Below are positions 1-8,393 of a DNA stretch of 60,298 nucleotides, one piece after another. This stretch comes from Verrucomicrobiota bacterium (GTDB taxonomy: Bacteria > Verrucomicrobiota > Verrucomicrobiia > Limisphaerales > J093). The notes beneath the pieces were generated by a model. The model saw only the letters and a program-made list of their open reading frames with translations. It was not told the origin of the DNA and ran no database searches. Each line of letters starts with the position of its first letter. Position 1 is the stretch's first letter. The stretch spans positions 1-60,298 of the forward strand of contig JAKQDD010000044.1 of assembly GCA_029556615.1 (NCBI GenBank). Direction: 5' to 3'. The position numbers and the translations under genes are program-made.

Positions 1-185
1 GGGGCTTCGTTGCTCCGTCGGTCGAGTATCGCCAGGGATACACTCCCTCCTCGCGCGGCTCGACCGAGCTCGCCGAGGTCCTCGTCCCAGGCCGTTTTGG
101 GCGCAACGAATGTCCACCCATTTGAGGGACACCACACTAGCCCAACCGACCTCATGTTGGTGTTCCCCCGCTCCGTGCGCGGTGT
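1..185. other. Gene-free left edge
   Basis: No convincing coding frame is visible; the short open frames here are arginine/serine-rich and resemble no family. The stretch leads directly into a chain of palindromic repeats at 186-415. It may be the end of an intergenic region whose other gene lies outside the window. Confidence 0.4.
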
Positions 186-236
186 TGCCTAAGCCAGGAT
201 TTCAGGTTCATCGTTCCGGTCATGGGCGATCCGGGC
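186..236 (+). repeat. Type C hairpin repeat, copy 1
   Basis: This is a copy of the element at 34301-34357, in reverse orientation to it. Both contain the core GGTTCATCGTTCCGGT flanked by GGATTT and ATCCGGGC. In this copy the right outer arm is replaced by the start of the adjoining type B element (CTAGAGTCCTCGA), so the two elements are joined without a gap. Confidence 0.7.
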
Positions 237-327
237 TAGAGTCCTCGACTTGTGAAAGTCGATGCGATTGGGTCAAGTTTGGGTCTCTGCTGTTCCAGGC
301 CTCCCCTTCCTCCGTCGAGGACTCTAG
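236..327 (-). repeat. Type B palindromic repeat, copy 1
   Basis: The ends are perfect inverted repeats: CTAGAGTCCTCGA on the left and TCGAGGACTCTAG on the right. Read on the minus strand, the interior shares TGGAAC, GCAG and AAACTTGACC with the copies at 6518-6606 and 22462-22551. It lies 3 bp from a type A element, as in the other two copies, which makes a composite unit. Confidence 0.75.
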
Positions 328-330
328 ATG

Positions 331-415
331 AGCGAGGCGCGGAGGCAGGGTGCCCCGCCGCCCCCCACGGTTTCTCTGGACTGCATGTTTCATTGGTCTG
401 AGGCGCGCCTCGCTA
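331..415 (-). repeat. Type A palindromic repeat, copy 1
   Basis: The ends are AGCGAGGCGC and GGCGCGCCTCGCTAG, an inverted repeat shared with the copies at 6429, 22372 and 56203. The element runs into the 3' end of the helicase gene: the last codons of that gene (residues RLARRASDQ and the TGA) are read from the repeat. Confidence 0.75.
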
Positions 416-2588
416 GGCGCTCGAGCAGCCCCGAGAACCGGTGCTCGGTGCGGTTGTTGCGAATCGCCATCGCCAGCGCCCGCTTCTGCCCGATCAACAC
501 CACCAGACGTTTGCCTCTGGTAACCCCCGTGTACACCAAATTGCGCTGCAACAGGACGTACTGCTGCGTCGCCAGCGGTATCACCACCGCGGGAAACTCG
601 GATCCCTGGGACTTGTGGATGGTAATGGCATACGCCAGCACGAGTTCGTCCAACTCCCCAAAATCATAGACCACCTCGCGTTGATCGAACCGCACCGCCA
701 GCTCCCGTTCCACAGGATCCAATCGCGTCACCTGGCCAATGTCCCCGTTGAACACGTCCTTGTCATAGTCGTTCTGGATCTGCATCACCTTGTCGCCGCA
801 CTGGTACCGCACGCCGAACTTCTCGATCGCCGGCCGGTCCGACCGCGGCGGGTTCAATGCCTGCTGAAGCTGCCGGTTCAATTCGTGCGTGCCGAGTGAA
901 TTCCGGTTCATCGGACACAGCACCTGCACGTCCTGCAACGGGTCCAGACCAAACCGCGCCGGGATCCGCCGGCGCACCACCTCGATCAACGTGGCCGCGA
1001 TCGACTCGGGATCCTGCCGCTCGATGAAGAAAAAGTCCGAAGCCGGATCCTGCGCCGACAACTCCGGAAACAACCCCTCGTTGATCCGATGCGCCGTGGT
1101 GATGATCCGACTGCCCGCCGCTTGCCGGAAGACCTCCGTCAGCCGCACCACCGGCACCCGGCCGCTTTCGATCACGTGCCGCAACACCATCCCCGGACCA
1201 ACCGACGGCAGCTGATCGACATCCCCCACCATCAGCAAGCTGGCCCCGTGAGGAAGCGCCCGCAGCACGTGGGCCATCAGCGGCACGTCCACCATCGAGC
1301 ATTCGTCCACCACCAGCAGTTCCGCGTCGATCGGGTGCTCCTCGTTCCGGATGAATCGGCCGGTCCCGGGATGGACCTCGAGAAGACGATGAATCGTGCT
1401 CGCCTCCTGGCCGGCGGCCTCGGCCAACCGCTTGGCAGCCCGCCCTGTCGGCGCGCAAAGCACACACCGAATGCCCTTGGCCCGCAATACCATCAGGATG
1501 GCCCGGACCAGCGTCGTCTTCCCCACCCCCGGCCCGCCCGTGATCACGACCAACCGCGCACGCAACGCCTGGTCCAGCGCTGCGCGCTGGCTCGCCGCCA
1601 GGGCCTTGCCCATCTTACCCTCGCACCACGCACAGGCCTTCTCACGGTCGATCGCCGGATACGCCGGCGCCCCCTCGCCCAACTCCAGAATCCGCGCGGC
1701 GATCGTCTCCTCCGCCCTCCGCAGCGCAGGCAGAAAAACCCAGGACTCAGCGCCAATCGTCTCCTCGGCCAGTTCCCCCGCCGCCAGCGCCCGTTGCAGC
1801 GCGGTCTCGACCGGGGCCAGCGCCACCGACAGCAGCTGGCCCGCCCGCTCGAGCAGCGTCTCCCGGGGTAATGCGCAGTGTCCATCCTGCGTCGCTTCGA
1901 GCAGGACGTGGCTCAAGCCGGCCATCGCCCGCTGGAGTGAATCCGGCGGCACCCCGAGTCGGCTCGCGATCTGGTCCGCGCTCTTGAACCCGATCCCGGC
2001 GATGTCGCGGGCCAGGGCATAGGGATTGGCGCGCACGACCTCGATCGCTTGCTCACCGTAGGTCCTGTAAATGCGCGTTGCGCGGCTCGTGCTGACCCCG
2101 TGCGAGTGCAGGAACACCATGATCTCCCGCACCACCTTCTGCTCCGCCCAGGCCGCCTTGATCAACCGGCGCCGCTTCGGCCCAATCCCCTCGACCTCCT
2201 CGAGCCGGGCTGAACACCCGTCGATGATGTCGAAAATCCCCTCTCCAAAGCGGGCCACCAACTTCGAGGCATACACCGGGCCAATCCCCTTGATCATGCC
2301 CGAGGCCAGGTACTTCTCGATGCCCTCTCGCGTGGTGGGCGGCGTGCACGTCAGAATCTCCGCCCGCAATTGCCTCCCATACTCCCGATCCTGAACCCAT
2401 CGTCCCTCCGCCGTCAGCCATTCCCCGGCGCTGACCGACGGCAAGGACCCCACCACCGTCACCAGGTCGCGGTGCCCCTTGACCTTCACCTGCAGGACCG
2501 CAAAACCGCTGTCCTCGTTGAAGAAGGTCACCCGCTCGACCAACCCCGACAGACTGTCGGGAAAAACTCTGGACACCTCCGTCGGCAC
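390..2588 (-). CDS. recD2: RecD2-type ATP-dependent DNA helicase
   Basis: A superfamily 1B 5'-3' DNA helicase of the RecD2/TraA-like family, acting in DNA repair without RecBC. From the chosen start the protein is about 732 residues, normal for the family. Visible in order: an N-terminal OB-like region, helix-hairpin-helix GIGP motifs near residues 101 and 134 and GIGF near 198, Walker A GGPGVGKTT at about 351, Walker B LLVVDECSMVD, and a C-terminal UvrD-like motif AITIHKSQGSEF. The open frame extends to a TTG at 2648, but that codon follows immediately on a strong hairpin (2649-2672), so I prefer GTG at 2588 (or GTG at 2576). The last nine residues and the stop codon come from a dispersed repeat, so the original C-terminus may have been altered. 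Confidence 0.93.
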   Translation of the reverse strand: MPTEVSRVFPDSLSGLVERVTFFNEDSGFAVLQVKVKGHRDLVTVVGSLPSVSAGEWLTAEGRWVQDREYGRQLRAEILTCTPPTTREGIEKYLASGMIKGIGPVYASKLVARFGEGIFDIIDGCSARLEEVEGIGPKRRRLIKAAWAEQKVVREIMVFLHSHGVSTSRATRIYRTYGEQAIEVVRANPYALARDIAGIGFKSADQIASRLGVPPDSLQRAMAGLSHVLLEATQDGHCALPRETLLERAGQLLSVALAPVETALQRALAAGELAEETIGAESWVFLPALRRAEETIAARILELGEGAPAYPAIDREKACAWCEGKMGKALAASQRAALDQALRARLVVITGGPGVGKTTLVRAILMVLRAKGIRCVLCAPTGRAAKRLAEAAGQEASTIHRLLEVHPGTGRFIRNEEHPIDAELLVVDECSMVDVPLMAHVLRALPHGASLLMVGDVDQLPSVGPGMVLRHVIESGRVPVVRLTEVFRQAAGSRIITTAHRINEGLFPELSAQDPASDFFFIERQDPESIAATLIEVVRRRIPARFGLDPLQDVQVLCPMNRNSLGTHELNRQLQQALNPPRSDRPAIEKFGVRYQCGDKVMQIQNDYDKDVFNGDIGQVTRLDPVERELAVRFDQREVVYDFGELDELVLAYAITIHKSQGSEFPAVVIPLATQQYVLLQRNLVYTGVTRGKRLVVLIGQKRALAMAIRNNRTEHRFSGLLERLARRASDQ

Positions 2589-2648
2589 GCCCCCGGAGTC
2601 TGACGGCCTCGAGGCCCGATGACAAGCGGGGATCCGCAGACAGAACAA

Positions 2649-2672
2649 GGCGCGCGGGAACCCCCGCGCGCC
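2649..2672 (-). terminator. Hairpin after the PA14 exoprotein gene
   Basis: A perfect 10-bp GC stem, GGCGCGCGGG with CCCGCGCGCC and a 4-nt loop, starts about 75 nt past the stop codon at 2747. On the minus strand it is followed by TTGTTCTG, a weak T-rich tail. It also sits just upstream of recD2 and would separate the two genes transcriptionally. Confidence 0.55.
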
Positions 2673-2746
2673 ACGTTGCTGCGCACTCCAGAGAGCGCGA
2701 ACCGCCGCGCGCCCAGCGCCTCAACGCTCGGCGCGCGCACCGCCGG

Positions 2747-5700
2747 TCATTCGTAGGTCATGATGACGTTCGCCCCATCGAGCTGAGTCGACGTAACCCT
2801 CAGCGCCGAGGCGCCCACCAGCCGATAGAACCGGATCCCGCCGCTTGCCGGGATGCTGATTCGCTTCGCCCCCGTGTCGATGACCGCTGTGGCATCATCC
2901 GCGAACCCCGCGTTGATGGTCGCGGACGACTGCACCTTGACCGGCGGCGGAGGCACCAGATCCAGATAGGCCTTGATCGCCGTCGGTTCCGCCGCGTCGT
3001 TGACCAGCGTTCGCACGCCCGTGTTCAGGTTCACCGAGGTCCATTCCGCATTGGCGCCGCCACCCCGCTCGTACCAGACCAGCCGGAACGGATAAAACCC
3101 GCTCGATGGCACCACGAACTCGAACGTCCCCAGCACCTCGTTCGCCGTGCCCCCGTTCCGGAAGCCCAAGAGCGGGCTCTTGTCGCTCAGCTTCGCGCCC
3201 GACGACACCTTGAAACCATCGTCGCTGATGATGGTGAACCGATAGGACCCGGCGGCCAACTCGAGCCACGCCGTCGCCTCGACCGTGAAGTCATCGGTCC
3301 CGTACAACCCTTCCTCGAGCCCGGGAACAATATACTCCTTCGCGAAGAACCCCGCCGCACCACCGTCCTGCGACATATCCACGATCTGCTTGATGACGTT
3401 GGTGTCGACCACCGACGGAATCGTCGGGCTGTTCGCCAACTGCAGTTCCGCGCGCTCGAGGCTGCTCTCGAGGGCTCCGTTGGCGGGGTCTGATTGCACC
3501 ATGCGCACGTTGAACCCGCGCGCCGTGCCCGGACCAGGCTGCCGATTCGCCGGATCCAGCGTCAAGTAGGTGATCGTGAACTGCCACGAGGCGGTCACAT
3601 CAACGCCCGCGCTGTCCTTGAAGGTGATTGTGGCACTGTTGACCGCGCCCGACGCCGGCAGCGGCGTGACGGCATAATGCACCGTCGCTCCCGTGGCGGT
3701 CGGCGTGACCGTCGCGCCCACGACCTGCCCGTTCACCTCGAGTTGCACCGTCCCCACGTTCACCGTCGTCGTCCGGTTCTCGATCACCGCGTCAATCACC
3801 GGTTGCACCGTCGCCGTCGTCGAGTCCGGCACCGGAGCCAGCGACGTCACCGCCGCACGATCCACCACCGGCCCCGTCGCCGGAATGAAGGCCAGGTAGT
3901 TCAAGTAACGGGCCCCATCCCCGGGGTCCGGCGTGACCTGACGCAACCGCAGGGTCTTCACCCCCGAGAGCGCGAGGACGATCTTGTTCTGACCGGTGCC
4001 GTCGGTGAGAGCGAAGTTGCGGTACTGGAACCCGGTCCGCGCGCCCAGGAACGACCCCAGAACGCGGGTCGCCGCATCCGGTTGGGTGGGATCGCCCGTG
4101 ACCTCCTCGAGCACGCTCTCGCCCGTGGCCATGTTCGCCAAGCCCTCCCGCAGGTACACCTCGTAGTTCCCCGCCGGGAATGTCCGCGTGTAGTTCATCC
4201 ACTCGCCCGCCGCGATATCGCCGACCGCGTAATCATACACCTCGTAGCCAGCGCCCCCGGCAGCCTCGTACTTCGCCCGGACCCGGTCCAGCGAATGCTG
4301 CATGCGGACGGGATCGTCGGGCCGGTACTTCGTGTTCTCGCCGTCAGGCGACGTCCGGGTGTCGCTGAAGTCCACAGTCGCCGCGCCGATCTGGAGGCTG
4401 TAGGCGCTGGGATCCCAGCTCCCCTCCATCACCGGAATCGGATTGTCAATGAACTGGCCGTACCAGAAGTTGTAGTCCTCGACCTCGATGACCAGCGTGC
4501 TCTCGGCAAACGTGTCGAACCAGAGATTGCGCGTCGTCACCAGACCGCCGCTGTCCTCGGCGGACAGGACCGCCGCGTAGTTCACGTTGGCGGCCAGGCC
4601 GCCGAGGCTGACGTTTCGCGTGTTCCCCGTGCCGGTCAACACCAGGCCGTTCGCCGTGGTGTAGACCGTCCCGTTCAGCGTGACCGAAATCTTGTCGTTC
4701 GACAGCGCAGCATCGTCAGTCACCTTGAACGAGATCGTTGTCGAGGACGGCAGGAAGTTCGCATACTCCTCGGGCAGAATGTCCGTGAGCACGGGGGCGA
4801 CGTTCTCCGCCGACGGCGGCGCGTGCAGGACCGCGTTGTCGAAATAGACGGAGTAATACTTCTCCTCGTTGTATTGCTGGTAGCAATAAAGCGTGAAGTA
4901 CCCCGTCGTGATGTACGGCGCGGCCGGCGAATCCGTGCCGTCTTCCAACATGTCCGCCGCCGGCGTGTCCAGGAACGTCCGGGACCACATCACCGCGTTG
5001 TTGTCGTCCTTGTCCAATACCTCGCCCGTGATCTCCACGTTCCCCCCGGATACCGTCAGCGTCAGCGCCAGCATCACATTCTCGTTCTTCAAGGTCCCCG
5101 TCGGGGTGTCATCGTCGATGAAGTACTTCTGAATGCCCTTCGTGATGAGCACGTCCGTCGGGTCCTTCGCCATGCCATAGCCGGCCAGCGTGCCCGGGTT
5201 GTTGCCGCCTGTGTTCGGAATGAACGCCACCACTCCAAAAGCATCCTCCCCCGAGCCCTGGACGTAATCCACCTCCAACCGCACCTGTTCCCCTTCCTTG
5301 AGCTCGATCACCTTGGTGGTCTTTTGGCTCGCGGTGAAGATGTCCTGCCGGGCCGGCGGCAGGTCAAAATGGAACTGTTGGCTCTCTTCCGTCGGCAGAC
5401 CGAACCCGGGAACGAAAGTGAAATCCGCCCACGCGGTCTTGGTGTTGTCGTTGAAATCGTCGATGACCGTCGCCTCGGTCACGAACACCTGCGCGTTGTC
5501 ATAGTACACCGAGTAGACCTTGTCCTCGCTGTATTGCTGGTAGCAGTACAGCGTGAAATACCCCGTGGTAATGAACGGCGCCGCCGGCGAATCGCTGCCG
5601 TCCGCCATCATGTCCGCCGCTGGCGTGTCCACCACCGTTCGCTCCCAAAGCACGGCATTCGCATTGTCCTTGTCCAGCACCCGGCCCGTCACCGTCACGT

Positions 5701-6220
5701 TGCCGTTCTTCACCGCCAGCCTCAGCACCAGGGTGACATTGTCGTTCTTCAGTTCCGCCGTCACCGTGTCGTCAGCCACGAAGTACTTCTGTATCCCCTT
5801 CGTGATCAACACGTCGGTCGGGTCCTTCGCAAGTCCGTACCCGGCCAGTGTGCCCGGGTTGTTCCCGCCCGTGTTGGGAATGAAAGCCAATACCGCGTAG
5901 GCGTCCTCCCCCGAGCCCTGCACCAGATCCACCCGAAACTCGAGGGTCCGACCCTCCTTCAACTCGTACAACTGGCTCGTCTTCTGGCTCGCACTGAAGA
6001 TGTCCTGCTTGGCCGGCGGTTGGTCGAAGCGGAATTGCTGGCCCGTCTCCGTCGGCAGCCCAAACCCGGGAATAAAGGTGAAGTCCGTCCACCCCGTCTT
6101 GGTGTTGTCGTTGAAGTCATCCAAAATGCCGGCGCTGGCGGCCGGCGCCAACGCCAGTCCGACAAGCAGGGGCAACAGCTTCGAGCGACGGCTCGACAAC
6201 AGGTGGACCAAGGATTTCAT
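2747..6220 (-). CDS. Large secreted PA14 protein with a duplicated module
   Basis: About 1157 residues. ATG at 6220 is preceded by AGGAGAACGCCT, a good ribosome site, and opens a clear signal peptide (MKSLVHLL...APAASA). After it come two successive modules of about 215 residues, starting with DDFNDNTKT near residue 34 and again near 252, that are almost identical in sequence (shared blocks include QGSGEDA, FIPNTGGNNPGTLAGYG, ITKGIQKYF and TGYFTLYCYQQY). They resemble laminin-G-like beta-sandwich domains, but I do not recognise the family. Then follow an Ig-like segment, a CBM6-like segment (VIEVEDYNFWYG... GEWMNYTRTFPAGNYEVYLR) and a C-terminal PA14-like domain (GSYRFTIISDDGFKVSSG). It is probably a cell-surface or secreted carbohydrate-binding protein. 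No catalytic motif was seen. Confidence 0.88.
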   Translation of the reverse strand: MKSLVHLLSSRRSKLLPLLVGLALAPAASAGILDDFNDNTKTGWTDFTFIPGFGLPTETGQQFRFDQPPAKQDIFSASQKTSQLYELKEGRTLEFRVDLVQGSGEDAYAVLAFIPNTGGNNPGTLAGYGLAKDPTDVLITKGIQKYFVADDTVTAELKNDNVTLVLRLAVKNGNVTVTGRVLDKDNANAVLWERTVVDTPAADMMADGSDSPAAPFITTGYFTLYCYQQYSEDKVYSVYYDNAQVFVTEATVIDDFNDNTKTAWADFTFVPGFGLPTEESQQFHFDLPPARQDIFTASQKTTKVIELKEGEQVRLEVDYVQGSGEDAFGVVAFIPNTGGNNPGTLAGYGMAKDPTDVLITKGIQKYFIDDDTPTGTLKNENVMLALTLTVSGGNVEITGEVLDKDDNNAVMWSRTFLDTPAADMLEDGTDSPAAPYITTGYFTLYCYQQYNEEKYYSVYFDNAVLHAPPSAENVAPVLTDILPEEYANFLPSSTTISFKVTDDAALSNDKISVTLNGTVYTTANGLVLTGTGNTRNVSLGGLAANVNYAAVLSAEDSGGLVTTRNLWFDTFAESTLVIEVEDYNFWYGQFIDNPIPVMEGSWDPSAYSLQIGAATVDFSDTRTSPDGENTKYRPDDPVRMQHSLDRVRAKYEAAGGAGYEVYDYAVGDIAAGEWMNYTRTFPAGNYEVYLREGLANMATGESVLEEVTGDPTQPDAATRVLGSFLGARTGFQYRNFALTDGTGQNKIVLALSGVKTLRLRQVTPDPGDGARYLNYLAFIPATGPVVDRAAVTSLAPVPDSTTATVQPVIDAVIENRTTTVNVGTVQLEVNGQVVGATVTPTATGATVHYAVTPLPASGAVNSATITFKDSAGVDVTASWQFTITYLTLDPANRQPGPGTARGFNVRMVQSDPANGALESSLERAELQLANSPTIPSVVDTNVIKQIVDMSQDGGAAGFFAKEYIVPGLEEGLYGTDDFTVEATAWLELAAGSYRFTIISDDGFKVSSGAKLSDKSPLLGFRNGGTANEVLGTFEFVVPSSGFYPFRLVWYERGGGANAEWTSVNLNTGVRTLVNDAAEPTAIKAYLDLVPPPPVKVQSSATINAGFADDATAVIDTGAKRISIPASGGIRFYRLVGASALRVTSTQLDGANVIMTYE

Positions 6221-6386
6221 AGGCGTTCTCCTGGGGGGATTTGAACTCTCGGTTTGTCTCTGAGTCTGCGGCTTCGCGATGCTCCAGCCCGAATGGACGC
6301 CCCGTCCCATCCCACGCTTGCCCCTGTTTGGACCCGCCGCTCTCGCGGCGGTTTCGAGCATCCCTTGGACTGGATTTCGTGCTGCA

Positions 6387-6414
6387 GTTATAAGTATATC
6401 CCTTTGGTCGTCAA
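6387..6414 (-). promoter_or_regulatory. Sigma-70-like promoter for the PA14 exoprotein
   Basis: On the minus strand TTGACG (6414-6409) and TATAAC (6392-6387) are separated by 16 bp, close to the -35/-10 consensus in a locally AT-rich patch of otherwise GC-rich DNA. The predicted transcript start near 6380 would leave a leader of about 160 nt before the ATG at 6220. Confidence 0.6.
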
Positions 6415-6428
6415 CGAAATTCAACTCC

Positions 6429-6514
6429 AGCGAGGCGCCGCCTCAAACCCAGTCGAGTCCCCAGGCACATGAAGATCCTGCTCTGCTTGCCCACCCCTCT
6501 TCCGCGCCTCGCTA
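6429..6514 (+). repeat. Type A palindromic repeat, copy 2
   Basis: Begins AGCGAGGCG and ends CGCGCCTCGCTA. The interior has GTCGAGTCC and CATGAAGATCCTG, shared with the copies at 8270 and 22372. It lies upstream of the PA14 gene promoter and is joined to the type B copy at 6518. Confidence 0.8.
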
Positions 6515-6517
6515 ATG

Positions 6518-6606
6518 TAGAGTCCTCGAAGGCGGGGGGCTGGGGTTGGAACGGCAGGGACCAAACTTGACCTGCTGACCCCACATCCCACAAGTCGAGA
6601 ACTCTG
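6518..6606 (+). repeat. Type B palindromic repeat, copy 2
   Basis: Runs from TAGAGTCCTCGA to TCGAGAACTCT. The interior TTGGAACGGCAGGGACC and AACTTGACCTG nearly match 22462-22551. With the type A copy it forms a composite of about 178 bp. Confidence 0.8.
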
Positions 6607-6741
6607 GTGTGGTGTTCCTCAGGATACGTGGCACTGACCCCTCCTTCCCACCCTCTCCCCATCCGATCGGAAGACGGTGACCGGAGGTCGGGTGAGGGGC
6701 ATGGTGTCGCCCACCCCACGGACTCACACGAAATGACCATA

Positions 6742-6760
6742 TACTTTGTATTGCAAAGAT
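6742..6760. promoter_or_regulatory. Palindromic operator candidate upstream of creD
   Basis: CTTTG and CAAAG (6744-6758) form an inverted repeat around TATTG in an AT-rich stretch about 60 bp before the creD start. A GATAAT sequence (6758-6763), a possible -10 element, overlaps the right arm. A repressor site is plausible, but no regulator gene is adjacent. The stretch 6607-6741 shows nothing else I can name. Confidence 0.35.
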
Positions 6761-6819
6761 AATCCGTCTTGTGTATGGTACAACCCAATGAACGGTGCGC
6801 CTCAGGTTTCCAACGTACC

Positions 6820-8220
6820 ATGAATGACACCCCGGTCTCCCCCTCCCCAACCGCCCCTCCCCCCACGCCCTCACCTTCGCTGCACCGGTTCAACACCGTC
6901 GTCCGGTTGATCGTGATCGCGGTCCTGGTCATCGCCGGCCTGATCCCCCTGAGCCTGATTCGGGGCGTCCTGTCCGAGCGCCGGTCCCGATACCACGAGG
7001 CGATCGAGAACATCACCTCGACGTGGGGCCGACCCCAGGTCATTGCCGGTCCGATCCTGGTCGTGCCCTACCAGAAGCACTACAAGACCTGGAAGAATGA
7101 GACGGTCGGCGACCGCATCGAGCGCGTCGAGGCGCTCGAGACCCGCGTGCATCGGGCGTCTTTTCTGCCCGAAAGCCTCGAGGTGACCGGCGAACTGAAG
7201 CCCGACCGACTGCATCGGGGCATCTATGAGACGGTCGTCTATCGCGCCGGCCTCAAGATGGTGGGCCGCTTCAACCGGCCCTCCTTCGAGGATTGGAAGG
7301 TCGCCCCGGAGGATGTGCTTTGGGACGACGCGATCCTGGTGTTCACGATCACGGATCTCAGGGGGGCCAAGGAGGCTCTCAGCCTGAAGTGGGGCGACCA
7401 GACCGTGGCGCTCGAACCCGGCGCGCGCATGGGCGACAGGGCCGGCGTCCATGCCCGGTTGCGCGGGCCGTCGTTTCCGTCGGACACGGTCAACTTCGAG
7501 CTGGCGCTGAATCTCAATGGCAGCCACAACCTCAGTTTCGCCCCGTTCGGCCGGCAGAACCGCGTGCAGTTGACCTCCGCATGGCCTGACCCGAGCTTCA
7601 ACGGCGCCTTTCTGCCGTCGACGCGGAAGGTCACCGCGGATGGATTCGAGGCGCTCTGGGAGATGAGTTACTACGGACGCAACTACCCGCAGCAGTGGTC
7701 GGACGAGGACTCGGGCGATCCCCTCACCGGCACAACGCTGAGCCAGTCGCTGTTCGGCGTCGCTCTCGTCCCCCTGCTCGACGTCTATCGGTATGTCGAA
7801 CGCTCGATCAAGTACGGCGTTCTCTTCCTCGCGCTGGTCTTCACGACGTTCTTCCTGTTCGAAGTGCGCTCTCCGCTGCGGGTGCATCCCTTCCAGTACA
7901 CCCTGGTGGGCGCCGCCCTCTGCCTCTTCTACCTGGGGCTGCTCTCCCTCTCGGAATTCTGGGCGTTCGGCCTGGCGTACGCCGCCGGCGCGGCGGCCTC
8001 GACCCTTCTCATCAGCCTCTACAGCCTGAGGATCCTGCACAGCGGTTGGCGCACGCTGATCGTCAGCGCGGGATTGGTCGGCATCTACACCTTCCTGTAC
8101 GTGATTCTGCGCGAGCAGGAATACTCGCTCCTCATCGGCACCGCCGGCCTCTTCGCCGCCCTCGCAGCCGTCATGTACGCCACGCGCAACATCGACTGGT
8201 ACGCGCGCGATGCCGAGTGA
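6820..8220 (+). CDS. creD: CreD family inner-membrane protein
   Basis: About 466 residues, the usual length for CreD (Pfam family CreD), an inner-membrane protein linked to envelope integrity and colicin E2 tolerance in enterobacteria; its biochemical role is unknown. Visible: a proline-rich N-terminus, one membrane segment at about 26-47 (VVRLIVIAVLVIAGLIPL), the conserved stretch around SRYHEAIENITSTWGRPQVIAG, a long periplasmic domain, and about four C-terminal membrane segments from about 320 onward. ATG at 6820 starts 17 codons inside the longest frame; the family normally begins shortly before the first membrane segment. No creABC regulators lie nearby, so regulation probably differs from E. 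coli and may use the palindrome at 6742-6760. Confidence 0.9.
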   Translation: MNDTPVSPSPTAPPPTPSPSLHRFNTVVRLIVIAVLVIAGLIPLSLIRGVLSERRSRYHEAIENITSTWGRPQVIAGPILVVPYQKHYKTWKNETVGDRIERVEALETRVHRASFLPESLEVTGELKPDRLHRGIYETVVYRAGLKMVGRFNRPSFEDWKVAPEDVLWDDAILVFTITDLRGAKEALSLKWGDQTVALEPGARMGDRAGVHARLRGPSFPSDTVNFELALNLNGSHNLSFAPFGRQNRVQLTSAWPDPSFNGAFLPSTRKVTADGFEALWEMSYYGRNYPQQWSDEDSGDPLTGTTLSQSLFGVALVPLLDVYRYVERSIKYGVLFLALVFTTFFLFEVRSPLRVHPFQYTLVGAALCLFYLGLLSLSEFWAFGLAYAAGAAASTLLISLYSLRILHSGWRTLIVSAGLVGIYTFLYVILREQEYSLLIGTAGLFAALAAVMYATRNIDWYARDAE

Positions 8221-8269
8221 AAAGGACAGCCGGGCAGCGATGCGCCAGCGATTCGCGAGACACCACACC

Positions 8270-8338
8270 GGCGAGGCGCACCACAGACCCCGTCGAGTCC
8301 CCAGGCACATGAAGACCCTGCGGTGCTTGCCCACCCCT
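8270..8338 (+). repeat. Partial type A repeat
   Basis: GGCGAGGCGC, then CGTCGAGTCCCCAGGCACAT and GAAGACCCTG, follow the type A consensus. The right-hand arm is degenerate (CCTTGCGCTCGAG) and there is no type B partner. It lies between creD and the AAA+ gene. Confidence 0.6.
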
Positions 8339-8393
8339 TGCGCTCGAGGGCTGTTGCAGCGAGATTCCCGGCACGGTTCGGCAAAGCCCTTGA

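Noticed and set aside
3494..6244. Open frame of 916 codons opposite the PA14 exoprotein gene
   Set aside because: It is the antisense shadow of a GC-rich gene: arginine/histidine-rich, no domain, no ribosome site, while the other strand has a signal peptide and repeated domains.
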